Source: CAYXLI01 sp964464925 (GTDB lineage Bacteria; Acidobacteriota; Terriglobia; Bryobacterales; Bryobacteraceae). Taken from it: a stretch of DNA of 64,000 nucleotides. Where the stretch lies: NCBI GenBank assembly GCA_964464925.1, contig CAYXLI010000022.1:36380-100379 (forward strand), read 5' to 3'. The notes under the pieces were generated by a model that saw only the letters and a program-made list of their open reading frames with translations, searched no databases and was not told the origin of the DNA. Made by a program: the position numbers and the translations under genes. How positions within the stretch are numbered: the first letter of the stretch is position 1; each line of letters starts with the position of its first letter. Positions 52,906-61,021 of this stretch are shown here, one piece after another.

Positions 52906-54450
52906 ATGAGTTTGCTCGAGATCACGAAGCCCGCGACTGCGGAAAACTCTGCAATTCACCTCCATCCGGCGGATAACATCGCCGTAGCGCGCGTTCCTCT
53001 CTCTCCCGGTCAAGCCCTGAAGTTTCCGGACGGCACCACTCTGTCCGTCACCGATTCTGTTCCCGCCGGACACAAGGTTGCCCGCACGCGTGTTCCTGCA
53101 GGCGGGAATCTCATCCGCTACGGCCAGATCATTGGCCGCGCACTTAGGACAATTGATCCCGGCCAGCACGTCCACGTGCATAACGTCTCGTATGAGGAGA
53201 TCCAGTTCGACTACGAATTTCCTGCGGGCGAACTCGAATACCCGCCGCCGGCTGAGAACGCGCCCACTTTCATGGGCTATCCGCGCCCCGACGGCCGGGC
53301 CGGCACGCGCAACTACATCGCCATCGTAGCGGCCAGCAACTGTGCCGCGCACACAGCCCAACTCGTTGCCCAGAGCTTCGAAAACGAAACGCTTCCGCCC
53401 AACGTGGACGGTGTCGTCGCATTTCCGCACGGCGAAGGCTGCGGCATGGGCGCCGGTCCGGACCTCGATCAGCTCCGCCGCACACTTGGAGGCGTCCTGG
53501 ATCATCCCAACGTCTACGCCGCCATTATCCTGGGCCTTGGCTGTGAGGTGAATCAAATCGCGCATTACCTCGGCGAGGACGCCAGCCCCACGGAGCGCCT
53601 GGTAGGCTTCACCCTGCAAAACACGGGCGGAACGCGCGCGACAGTTGAGACAGTGCGCCGCGAAATTCTTCGCATGATGGAACGTGGCCGCGAGGAACAC
53701 CGGGTCCCTCTGCCTGCCTCGAAGATCATCCTCGGTCTCAACTGCGGCGGGTCAGATTCGTTTTCTGGAATTACAGCCAACCCGGCACTCGGATGGTGTT
53801 CGGACGAACTCGCCCGCATTGGCGCCACCAGCGTCCTGGCCGAAACGACCGAAATCTTCGGAGCCGAACATCTTCTGGTCAAGCGCGCGCGAAACCGTGC
53901 CGTAGCCGAACGCCTCCTCAGTTTCGTCGAGAGCTATAAGCGCTATCTCCATCAGTTTGAGGGCAGTTCGTTTAATGACAATCCGTCTCCGGGCAACAAG
54001 GAAGGCGGCCTCACCAACATCATCGAAAAGAGTCTCGGCGCCGTAATTAAGGCTGGCAATTCGCCGCTCATGGAAGCAGTTGATTATTCAGAGCGCATCC
54101 ATGGCCCCGGGTTCGTATTCATGAATACTCCCGGTTATGACCCCGCGTCACTCAGCGGGCTCGCCGCGGGCGGCTGCAATCTGATCGCATTCACTACGGG
54201 TCGCGGCAGCGCGATTGGGTTCCCGACGATTCCTGTCATCAAGATCGCAAGCAATAGCAATACTTATCGCCGTATGTCGGACAACATGGACATCAACGCC
54301 GGGCGCATCGCCGAGGGTGAGGCCTCTGTCGAAGACATCGGTAGGCAAATCTTGGACATGGTCCTACGCGCGGCCTCCGGCGAACGCACCTGCGCCGAAC
54401 GTCTCGGCCACAAAGAGTTTGTCCCGTGGCGCATCGGCCCAACTCTGTAA
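52906..54450 (+). CDS. UxaA-family (altronate/galactarate) dehydratase
   Basis: A 514-residue enzyme with an N-terminal SAF domain (about 1-105; HPADNIAVARVPL) and a C-terminal dehydratase domain. The latter shows GYPRPDGRAGTRNYIAIVAA, FPHGEGCGMG, LGLGCEVNQI, GLNCGGSDSFSGITANPALG and TPGYDPASLSGLAAGG. These are motifs of altronate or galactarate dehydratases (Fe-dependent). The true substrate could be any sugar acid. It is followed 37 bp later by the toroid protein and DUF362 genes in the same direction. Confidence 0.9.
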   Translation: MSLLEITKPATAENSAIHLHPADNIAVARVPLSPGQALKFPDGTTLSVTDSVPAGHKVARTRVPAGGNLIRYGQIIGRALRTIDPGQHVHVHNVSYEEIQFDYEFPAGELEYPPPAENAPTFMGYPRPDGRAGTRNYIAIVAASNCAAHTAQLVAQSFENETLPPNVDGVVAFPHGEGCGMGAGPDLDQLRRTLGGVLDHPNVYAAIILGLGCEVNQIAHYLGEDASPTERLVGFTLQNTGGTRATVETVRREILRMMERGREEHRVPLPASKIILGLNCGGSDSFSGITANPALGWCSDELARIGATSVLAETTEIFGAEHLLVKRARNRAVAERLLSFVESYKRYLHQFEGSSFNDNPSPGNKEGGLTNIIEKSLGAVIKAGNSPLMEAVDYSERIHGPGFVFMNTPGYDPASLSGLAAGGCNLIAFTTGRGSAIGFPTIPVIKIASNSNTYRRMSDNMDINAGRIAEGEASVEDIGRQILDMVLRAASGERTCAERLGHKEFVPWRIGPTL

Positions 54451-54487
54451 CGTTCGCGATATTCTGGTAATTACCGCCCAAAAAAGA

Positions 54488-55342
54488 ATGCTCGACCGGC
54501 GCACATTCCTGCTCGATACACAGAATAAGGACGGCGGTTGGCCCTACTTCCCCGGCAAGCACTCCTGGACCGAGCCGACCGTTTACGCCGCACTCGCGCT
54601 CCATGGCACTCCCGCCGCAGACAGGGCCTGGCAATTGATCCAGTCCTGGGCGCTTCCCGGAGGCGGGTGGCGCACCTCGGCCGATGTCGAATCTCCGAAC
54701 TGGACCGCTGCTCTGTGCATCCGGCTGCACGCGGTGCGGGGCGTCAATAACGAGACTTTACATCTCGGCCTGCGCCAACTGCTCACCACAATAGGCGGTG
54801 AGGGCAGTTTCCTGATGCAATTCGGCCAGCGGACCGGCCTTACCCTGAATGACCTCGATATGAGCCTGCAGGGCTGGCCTTGGCACCCCAACAACACGTC
54901 ATGGATTGAACCAACCGCCCATTCGCTGGTCGCACTGAAACAGGTGCGCAACCGCTTCGGCGAAGGCATTTTCGGAAGCATGGCCCTCGCCGCGGGCGAG
55001 CGCATTCGCGTAGCTGAACAGATGTTGCTGGCGCGCCGCACGGAGGATGCCGGCTGGAATTACGGCAATCGCCGCGTCCGTGATTTTCCATTGCCGTCGT
55101 ATCCTGAAACCACCGCGCTCGGTCTCTTCGGTCTTCAGGGCACAACGGCGCCCATCGGCGACTCGCTGGCACGCGCAAAACAGTGGCTTGCTGAAACACA
55201 TTCGCCGCTGGCTACCGCGTGGCTTCGGATCGCACTGCGCAGCCACAACCAATCCGTGGGTGCGCAGCCCGCCGTGGAAGAACGCCCCTCGCAGGATATT
55301 CTGCTCGCCGCGCTCCAGTGCCTCGCACAGGAGCGCACATGA
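54488..55342 (+). CDS. Prenyltransferase/terpene-cyclase-like alpha-toroid protein
   Basis: A 284-residue protein with several QW-like repeats: QNKDGGWPYF (residues 12-21), ALPGGGWRTSADV and RRTEDAGWNYGNR. These repeats mark the (alpha/alpha)6 barrel of squalene-hopene cyclases and prenyltransferases. The DxDD catalytic motif of class II cyclases is absent (DLDMS only), and length equals one barrel, so an enzyme role is unclear. The ATG at 54488 begins MLDRRTFLLDTQ. It overlaps the DUF362 gene by ATGA and both follow the UxaA-family gene. Confidence 0.75.
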   Translation: MLDRRTFLLDTQNKDGGWPYFPGKHSWTEPTVYAALALHGTPAADRAWQLIQSWALPGGGWRTSADVESPNWTAALCIRLHAVRGVNNETLHLGLRQLLTTIGGEGSFLMQFGQRTGLTLNDLDMSLQGWPWHPNNTSWIEPTAHSLVALKQVRNRFGEGIFGSMALAAGERIRVAEQMLLARRTEDAGWNYGNRRVRDFPLPSYPETTALGLFGLQGTTAPIGDSLARAKQWLAETHSPLATAWLRIALRSHNQSVGAQPAVEERPSQDILLAALQCLAQERT

Positions 55343-56307
55343 AACTCCGCCGTCGGGACGTTATCCCCGCAGCCGCGCTTGCCGGGGCCGGCGCCTACGC
55401 GGCCCTGCACAGGACTGAAGCTCAGCGTATCGTCGAAAGTGGCCGCAATTCGCGTGTCGCTGTGCTCAAGGCGCCGTCCTATGAAGCCGATCTAGAGGAC
55501 CTGCTCCTCCGCGGTATTCGCGAGTGCAGCCTCGACGTGAAAGGCAAGCGTGTCCTGCTCAAACCGAATCTGGTTGAGTTCGATCACAACACCTGCATTA
55601 ATACCGACGCACGCGTCATCGCCGCCGCTCTTGCCGTGTTCCAGAAGCTTGGCGCCGCCGACGTGAGCATCGCGGAGGGTCCTGGGCACCGCCGCGACAC
55701 CTGGGATCTCGCTCATGAGGCCAGCTACCGCCAGTTCATCCCCGGATTCGATCAACGCTTTACGGATCTGAACCGGGATGATGTCTCACCTGTTCATGGC
55801 TTTGCGACCGCGGAACGTTTCTATTTCCCCAACACTGTCTTACGAGCGGACCTGCTCGTATCACTGGCCAAGCTCAAGACGCACCACTGGGCCGGCGCTA
55901 CTCTTTCCATGAAGAATTACTTCGGCCTGGTGCCCGGATCCGTTTACGGCTGGCCCAAGAATCAGCTTCATTACTTCGGAATCGAGGAATCGATCCTGGC
56001 TCTCCACCGCCGCTTCGCCCCCCAGTCCTTTGCAATCGTAGACGGAATCGTTGGTATGGAAGGCAACGGTCCGATCCAAGGTTCACCCAAAAGGGTAGGC
56101 GTTTTGGTACTAGGTAAAGACCTTAGAGCGGTAGATAGTACCTGTTGCAGGGTAATGGGTATTAACCCGCTTCATGTCGGCTATCTTGCTAAAGCGACGT
56201 ATGGAAACGTACAATTGTCGTCAATCGATCAGGTCGGTGAAGCACTTCCGCAACTAATTAACCCGTTTGGATTAATTCCGCAATTCAAACATCTGCGCAC
56301 CACATAA
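55339..56307 (+). CDS. DUF362 protein, Tat-exported
   Basis: A 322-residue protein with a Tat signal (RRRDVIPAAALAGAGAYAA), which places the start at ATG 55339. DUF362 features: VLLKPNLVEF, INTDARVIAA, LVSLAKLKTHHWAGATLSMKN and AIVDGIVGMEGNGP, with VGVLVLGKD and AVDSTCCRVMGINP in the C-terminal part. The family is poorly characterised; some members bind FeS clusters, but no ferredoxin motif is present here. Codon use changes at about 56089: the last 70 codons use many AGG, AGA, CTA, GTA and TTA-type codons while the protein still follows the family. Confidence 0.82.
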   Translation: MKLRRRDVIPAAALAGAGAYAALHRTEAQRIVESGRNSRVAVLKAPSYEADLEDLLLRGIRECSLDVKGKRVLLKPNLVEFDHNTCINTDARVIAAALAVFQKLGAADVSIAEGPGHRRDTWDLAHEASYRQFIPGFDQRFTDLNRDDVSPVHGFATAERFYFPNTVLRADLLVSLAKLKTHHWAGATLSMKNYFGLVPGSVYGWPKNQLHYFGIEESILALHRRFAPQSFAIVDGIVGMEGNGPIQGSPKRVGVLVLGKDLRAVDSTCCRVMGINPLHVGYLAKATYGNVQLSSIDQVGEALPQLINPFGLIPQFKHLRTT

Positions 56308-56483
56308 GGGTCTATTGCTACGGGACTAAGCCGCGCCTTACCCTCCCTTTTGCGTCCACGTCCCTGAGGCGATTTGCCTAAGGTTCTTAGGCGTTGCGCT
56401 GATTCTAGCTCCACGCCAGGTAATGGTACTCTCGCTTTGTAAGTAAGTCTTACGAAAAAACAAACGCAGGGAGAGGAACCGAA
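56308..56483. other. intergenic stretch before the pilin gene
   Basis: 176 bp between the DUF362 stop and the pilin. It holds a small hairpin-capable GTAAG-N5-CTTAC at about 56440-56454 and a GGGAGAGG ribosome site just before the ATG. A TGGTAC-type stretch near 56425 does not meet the sigma-54 spacing. No other element is evident. Confidence 0.4.
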
Positions 56484-56672
56484 ATGAGCATCATGAATCT
56501 GTTGTTAAATCTGAAAAAAGACCGCAAAGCCCAGGACCTTATCGAATATGCATTGATGGCCGGCTTTGTCGCAGTCGCCGCTGGCGCCATCATGCCGGGC
56601 GTTGCCACCAGCATCAGCACAATCTTCTCGAAGGTTGCTTCGGTCATGTCCGCAGCCGCGAGCGCCAGCTAG
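56484..56672 (+). CDS. Flp/Fap-type pilin (type IVb prepilin)
   Basis: A 62-residue prepilin with a short positive leader (LNLKKDRK) and the hydrophobic core QDLIEYALMAGFVAVAAGAI of Flp pilins. The Glu-Tyr (IEY) typical of type IVb pilins is intact. By alignment the residue before the usual cleavage site is Ala (KAQDLIEY) where Gly is normal. GGGAGAGG gives a strong ribosome site and an 11-12-bp terminator follows 34 bp after the stop. No Tad secretion genes are in the window, so the pilus machinery lies elsewhere. Confidence 0.9.
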   Translation: MSIMNLLLNLKKDRKAQDLIEYALMAGFVAVAAGAIMPGVATSISTIFSKVASVMSAAASAS

Positions 56673-56705
56673 TCTTTCGACCCCGAATTACCCGGACCTA
56701 CGAAC

Positions 56706-56738
56706 AAACGGGAGAGGACTTCCTCTCCCGTTTTTCTT
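56706..56738 (+). terminator. strong Rho-independent terminator after the pilin
   Basis: AAACGGGAGAGG (56706-56717) pairs with CCTCTCCCGTTT (56722-56733) around a 4-nt loop, followed by TTCTTTTT. It insulates the highly expressed-looking pilin from the hydrolase gene. Confidence 0.92.
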
Positions 56739-56769
56739 TTTAGTTCGTTCCGTCCTAAACTGGATTCCG

Positions 56770-57762
56770 GTGACGCGCCGCACCTTTCTCACCGCCGCCT
56801 TCGCACTCTCCCGGAAATCTCACACCCTGGAGCCGCAATTCGAAGCGCGCTGCCGGCAGCACGGAATTCCAGGGCTCTCCGCTCTAATCCTCCAGAACGC
56901 CAAACCAGTTTGGACTTGGTCCTACGGCTTTCAGGATCTGCAAGGCCGAATCCCCGCTTCGCCTGAAACACCCTACAGAATCGCCTCGTTGACCAAGACG
57001 TTTGCCTCCACACTCGCTATGCAACTCGTCGAAGCGGGTAGGCTGGATCTGGACGTACCTATTCGCGATTTGATCCCGCCCGAACACCCTCTCAAGAAAA
57101 CTCTCGACGATCCCGCGATTCACATCCGGCACGTCCTTAGCCACACCTCGGAAGGGGTGCCAGGGACAGTTTATAAATACAATGGTGGCCGCTACGTCGC
57201 AGTCGGCTTGCTGCTCGAAAAAATTACTGGAAAGCCCTTCCGCGACCTGCTAGTTGCCCGTATCCTGGATCCCCTCGGTATGACCCGCTCCGTTCCCGGC
57301 CAGGATGCAACCGCCGCCCGCTACCAGCAAGTACTTGCCGAAATCGCGAAACCATATGCAGTGGATCAGGCTGGGCACGTGGTTCCGTCCGAATATCCTG
57401 CACGCCGCATCAGTTCGGCTGCCGGCATGATCTCCACCGTCCATGACCTGGCCCGCTACGATGTTGCCCTTGACCGCCACCGGCTGATCTCCGCCCGCAC
57501 CCAGGAACTCGCTTGGACGCCGGTCAATTCCCTTCCCTACGGGCTTGGCTGGTTCGTGCAGCGGACCGGCGGGTACAGGCTGGTCTGGCACTATGGCTAT
57601 CAGCCCGGCTCATTCTCAGCGCTGTACATCAAGATTCCCGAGCGCCGCGCCACTCTGCTCCTGCTCGCGAACAGCGATGGCCTCAGCCGCCCGTTTCCCG
57701 GTCTCGCTGCCGGTGACATTACCTCCAGCCCATTCGCCGGCGCGTTTCTTAACCTGGTCTGA
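56770..57762 (+). CDS. Serine beta-lactamase-like (class C/esterase family) hydrolase
   Basis: A 330-residue protein of the serine beta-lactamase/DD-peptidase fold. SxxK is SLTK (RIASLTKTFAST), YxN is YKYNGG (Y-K-Y-N with a Tyr-Asn pair), and the third motif is HYGYQPGS. Such proteins are more often esterases or peptidases than resistance enzymes. The GTG at 56770 begins a Tat-like TRRTFLTAAFALSRK and lies after the pilin terminator, so I choose it over any start inside the pilin gene. Its 3' end overlaps the convergent pspA gene by 14 bp. Confidence 0.82.
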   Translation: MTRRTFLTAAFALSRKSHTLEPQFEARCRQHGIPGLSALILQNAKPVWTWSYGFQDLQGRIPASPETPYRIASLTKTFASTLAMQLVEAGRLDLDVPIRDLIPPEHPLKKTLDDPAIHIRHVLSHTSEGVPGTVYKYNGGRYVAVGLLLEKITGKPFRDLLVARILDPLGMTRSVPGQDATAARYQQVLAEIAKPYAVDQAGHVVPSEYPARRISSAAGMISTVHDLARYDVALDRHRLISARTQELAWTPVNSLPYGLGWFVQRTGGYRLVWHYGYQPGSFSALYIKIPERRATLLLLANSDGLSRPFPGLAAGDITSSPFAGAFLNLV

Positions 57763-58426
57763 CCACCAACGCGCCCTTCCGCGTCCTGATCTCGCCCAAC
57801 AGTCGCTCGATCTCTTCTTCGTGCGTCAGCGCATTTAAGCGGTCGCCCAGTTCGTCGTCCGCCAGTTCCGCCTTTGCCGTGCTCAAAGCTTCGGTATGCA
57901 GAACTTTGTCCTTCATGCGGTCAAAGGTCTCGGAACTGGAACCGGCCTTGACGGCGATGCGCGCATCGCTGGCTCGTCCCAACACGCGCGCTCGCCGGTT
58001 CTGCGCGATCAGCACCTCAGCCTTGGCCTTTGCCTCGGCAAGTTTTTGTTCCAGCTTGTGTAGAGCGCTTTTCAGGCTCTCCACCTGCTGTTTCTGGTCT
58101 TCCAACTGCTCCGTAAAGCCAGTCGCCATCTGCCGGTAGCTCAGCGATCGCTCGATGGCCGGCCTCGCCAGTTCTTCCTGCTTCTTTTCCACCGCAAGTT
58201 CCGCCTTCCGCATCCATTCAGCGGCAGCGTCCTCATTCTCTTTCTGCTTTTTCGCCAGCAGGTGCTGGTCCGCAATCGCAATCGCGACCTGCGTCTTCAC
58301 CTGCATCAGTTGATTCTGCATATCCAGAATCACCTGCTTGATCAGCTTCTCCGGGTTCTCTGCTTTATCCACCAGGTCATTCAGATTCGCCCGGACCAGC
58401 GTTGTCACTCGCTCCAACAGTGCCAT
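57749..58426 (-). CDS. pspA: PspA/IM30 family membrane-stress protein
   Basis: A 225-residue coiled-coil protein (ESCRT-III-like superfamily) that coats and repairs the inner membrane. The N-terminus MALLERVTTLVRANLNDLVD and ENPEKLIKQVILDMQ are diagnostic. Helices with a long coiled coil span about 25-160. AAGGAGAG lies 5 nt before the ATG. It is the last gene of the XRE-NfeD-flotillin-PspA operon, 30 bp after the flotillin gene. No PspF or PspBC gene is present. Confidence 0.93.
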   Translation of the reverse strand: MALLERVTTLVRANLNDLVDKAENPEKLIKQVILDMQNQLMQVKTQVAIAIADQHLLAKKQKENEDAAAEWMRKAELAVEKKQEELARPAIERSLSYRQMATGFTEQLEDQKQQVESLKSALHKLEQKLAEAKAKAEVLIAQNRRARVLGRASDARIAVKAGSSSETFDRMKDKVLHTEALSTAKAELADDELGDRLNALTHEEEIERLLGEIRTRKGALVVRPG

Positions 58427-58456
58427 AACATCTCTCCTTCGAAATCGGACGGGCCT

Positions 58457-59899
58457 TCAGGCGCCCGCTCCTTTTGTTTGTGATCCGCCATCGCCCGGCT
58501 TAGGCGCTTTTTCGCCGATCGGACGAACCTTGCTCAGCAGCTCCGACATCTGCATGCCTGATAACGTTTCAAACAGCGCGGGAATCTGCGCAGCCATCTT
58601 CGCCATGTCTCCCGTGATCTTGCTCATGCCGGCATCGCTGCCATTACCGGTAGAGACGATCGTGATCTTATCGATCTGTGACAACGGCTGGGCCAGCGCG
58701 CGAACCACTTCCGGCATGCCCGTGATCAGTTTGTCCACTACCGCCGACTGGTTCCACTCCTGGTACGCCTCGGCCTTCACGTTCATGGCCCTTGCTTCCG
58801 ACTCACCCTTCTTGAAGATGATCTCGGCCTCGGCCTCGCCCTCCACGCGGATGGCCGACGCACGGCCCTCGGCTTCCACTACCGTCTTCTGCTTCTGCGC
58901 CTCTGCCAGCATCTCGATGCGCCGGCGTTCAATCTCGGCCTGCTTTAAGACTGTCGCGATCAGTTCGCGCTCGCGGCGCTGGATCTCGGCTTCCTGCACC
59001 TTTACTTCTTGTTCCTTTTCAACCTGGCGGATTTTGACCGCCTCGGCGACTACCTGCTGCTGCATGACGTTGGTCTGTATCTCATACACTTTGTCGGCCT
59101 GCGCCTGTTGCCGTTTCACCGTCTCCAGGTACTGCGCACGCTTAATATCCAGATCCCGCTGCGCCTCTGCCTGTGCCGCCATCGACGCCGTCTCCGCCAT
59201 CACGCGCTCCTGGTCGGCCTTGGCTTTTGCCACCGCTGCCGCACGCGTCGCTTCCGCGCGCTTGATCGCGGTGTCCCTCTCTGCTTCGGCCGCGGCGATC
59301 TCCGCATCGCGCCTCACGCGAGCTACGTCCGGCTTGCCCATATTGGCGATGTACTCGTTCTTATCGCGCACTTCCTTGATGGTGAAGGAAATCACCTCCA
59401 ACCCCATCTTGGCCATGTCCGCCACGGAGTTAGCTCGCATCCGGTCCGCCACCATTTCCGGTTCTTTCACAATCTCTTCCACCGTCAGCTGTCCGATAAT
59501 GCCGCGCAAATGCCCTTCCAAAACCAGCCGGATAAAGCCTTGCCGCTCCTCGGGATTCTTCGTGAGGAACTGTTCGGCCGCAGTCTGGATCGATTCAGGA
59601 TCGGACTTCACCTTCAACTGCGCCACCGCTTCCACCGTCACCGCAACCCCCTGACGTGTATAGAGGTCCTTCTCCGGAGCCACGTCGAATGACATCAGCT
59701 CCAGCGACAACATGCGCGCATTTTCGACCACCGGAAAGATGACCGCGCCCCGGCCTTTGATGATGCGTGTACCGCGCGCACCATAAACAACCAATGCTTC
59801 GTGCGGGCCGGCCTTGCGGTACAGGCTCGCAAACATGGACAGCAGGAATACGATCGAGAAAACCATCGCCGCGGCGATGATCACCATTTGGAACGTCAT
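58457..59899 (-). CDS. Flotillin (FloT/YuaG type, SPFH domain)
   Basis: A 480-residue membrane-anchored protein. An N-terminal membrane segment (about 5-25) precedes the SPFH/band-7 domain (about 30-200, with VVYGARGTRIIKGRGAVIFP). A long heptad-rich coiled coil of EA repeats (about 200-390) and a short C-terminal oligomerisation tail follow. Flotillins organise fluid membrane microdomains. AGAGGAGATT precedes the ATG. It lies between NfeD and PspA in one operon, an arrangement known for B. subtilis YuaFG-like systems, here extended by PspA and XRE genes. Confidence 0.93.
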   Translation of the reverse strand: MTFQMVIIAAAMVFSIVFLLSMFASLYRKAGPHEALVVYGARGTRIIKGRGAVIFPVVENARMLSLELMSFDVAPEKDLYTRQGVAVTVEAVAQLKVKSDPESIQTAAEQFLTKNPEERQGFIRLVLEGHLRGIIGQLTVEEIVKEPEMVADRMRANSVADMAKMGLEVISFTIKEVRDKNEYIANMGKPDVARVRRDAEIAAAEAERDTAIKRAEATRAAAVAKAKADQERVMAETASMAAQAEAQRDLDIKRAQYLETVKRQQAQADKVYEIQTNVMQQQVVAEAVKIRQVEKEQEVKVQEAEIQRRERELIATVLKQAEIERRRIEMLAEAQKQKTVVEAEGRASAIRVEGEAEAEIIFKKGESEARAMNVKAEAYQEWNQSAVVDKLITGMPEVVRALAQPLSQIDKITIVSTGNGSDAGMSKITGDMAKMAAQIPALFETLSGMQMSELLSKVRPIGEKAPKPGDGGSQTKGAGA

Positions 59900-59913
59900 A
59901 ATCTCCTCTTCCC

Positions 59914-60492
59914 TCAGACGGAAGCCCGATCAGCGCTACCGGTCAGTTCATCCCACCGGCGCACGTACGCGATCCCGCCCTCGAACTTCGTCACCACCAC
60001 TTCCACGCCGACCGCAATCGGTTCTCCCGATTCACTGCGAGCCGCGCACGCCTTCCGTGCGCCCTCCTGGGTAAACAGAATCTCGCCCGTCCCCTTCGGG
60101 CGTATGTTGCCGCTCACCTTCCCCAGCATGCCAACCATCTCGTAATCCGCCGGATCCAGTTCTTCATCGTGCTTCATTAAAATCCTAGTGAGGAACAGTC
60201 CGACGATCGTTGCTCCCCCTGCGCCGAAGCCGGCCGCAATTAGCAGAGCGGAGGCGAAGACCACTCCGAAATACCGTACTGCCAGATATCCCGAGCCCCC
60301 AAACCACGCGAGAAACGCCGCGAATGTTCCAAGGTTTAACCACGCCGCCTCGGTGCGAGTTCCATGGTGCCCTCCTCCATGCGCGTGCACTCCGTGATGG
60401 AAGTGGATATGCACGTGACCGCTCAGCACCGAAACCACGCTAAGCAGGAAGCCCACCAGCAGACAGAGCAAAAAGATCTCCGGGAGACTCAT
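59914..60492 (-). CDS. NfeD-like membrane protein with His-rich loop
   Basis: A 192-residue protein with three to four membrane segments (about 4-22, 50-68, 72-102) and a C-terminal OB-fold of NfeD type (MVGMLGKVSGNIRPKGTGEILF). Between the first two segments, residues 26-43 hold nine histidines (HVHIHFHHGVHAH...HH), a likely metal-binding loop. The ATG at 60492 has GGAAGGAG upstream. It overlaps the regulator gene by ATGA and precedes flotillin by 14 bp. NfeD proteins partner flotillins; the His-rich loop is not a standard part of them. Confidence 0.82.
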   Translation of the reverse strand: MSLPEIFLLCLLVGFLLSVVSVLSGHVHIHFHHGVHAHGGGHHGTRTEAAWLNLGTFAAFLAWFGGSGYLAVRYFGVVFASALLIAAGFGAGGATIVGLFLTRILMKHDEELDPADYEMVGMLGKVSGNIRPKGTGEILFTQEGARKACAARSESGEPIAVGVEVVVTKFEGGIAYVRRWDELTGSADRASV

Positions 60493-60983
60493 CGCAACTC
60501 CTTCCTTCCATCGCCGTCCACCGGCTTCAATACACGCAACAGCCGGTCGGCTAGATCCGGTACCTCCAGAATGGCCCCCAGCAGGATGAGACACCGTCGC
60601 GTATCTTCATGACGCGCCGCCTTCAAGAGTGCCGCACTCACCTCCGGATCCCGCCCGAAGCGCTCAGCCCCGGAGATTAGCCAAAGGTCCAGGGTGTCCT
60701 CCGAAGCACGCACATCCGAAATCAGCTCCGTGTGATAGCCTTCCGGGTCGTTCACTAGGTAGCCCGGATGCACTTTGAAGAAGCTCGCCAGGAGCATCCT
60801 CGTAGAATCGGTCAAGTGCGGGCGCGCCCCGTTCTCGATCTGTGAAAGATAAGATTGGCTGACGTTTTTTTTCAACTCCCGCTTCATCGCCTTCACTACT
60901 TCGAGCTGAGTCATCTCTCGCCCGAGACCCCTTAAGGTGCCTTCAACCTCCCGCAGGTAACGGATCTTCTCGCCCAACTTCAT
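60489..60983 (-). CDS. XRE-family transcription regulator
   Basis: A 164-residue protein with an N-terminal helix-turn-helix of the Cro/CI (XRE) type (KNVSQSYLSQIENGARPHLTDSTRMLLASFF region, about 30-60). A C-terminal helical region (about 75-164) of unknown type follows. The ATG at 60983 is chosen because the domain begins at once (MKLGEKIRYLREVEGT) and because a near-perfect palindrome spans its promoter and start codon. It heads the operon with NfeD, flotillin and PspA. Autoregulation is likely; the ligand is unknown. Confidence 0.85.
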   Translation of the reverse strand: MKLGEKIRYLREVEGTLRGLGREMTQLEVVKAMKRELKKNVSQSYLSQIENGARPHLTDSTRMLLASFFKVHPGYLVNDPEGYHTELISDVRASEDTLDLWLISGAERFGRDPEVSAALLKAARHEDTRRCLILLGAILEVPDLADRLLRVLKPVDGDGRKELR

Positions 60984-61021
60984 ATCGCAATCTGCAATAA
61001 TCATATTGCGGATTGCGATAT
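60982..61021 (-). promoter_or_regulatory. 40-bp palindromic operator over promoter and start codon
   Basis: Two 18-bp arms (60982-60999 and 61004-61021) match at 17 of 18 positions around the 4-nt centre ATCA. Each arm has two GCAAT-like units. The minus-strand promoter lies within and beside it: TTGACG (61022-61027), a 16-bp spacer, and TATGAT (61000-61005) at the dyad centre, giving a leader of about 10 nt or less. Binding of the XRE dimer here would block its own operon. Confidence 0.8.

Noticed and set aside
56420..56445. A sigma-54 promoter upstream of the pilin
   Set aside because: TGGTAC-type bases are present but the GG and GC elements do not have the required 10-nt spacing.
56770..57762. 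An antibiotic-resistance beta-lactamase
   Set aside because: Motifs fit the broad serine hydrolase family with unusual YKYN and HYG motifs; there is no sign of a resistance enzyme or mobile context.
58338..59654. A 438-codon Ser/Ala/Cys-rich frame antisense to flotillin
   Set aside because: The composition mirrors the E/A/K/Q-rich coiled coil on the other strand; it is not a gene.
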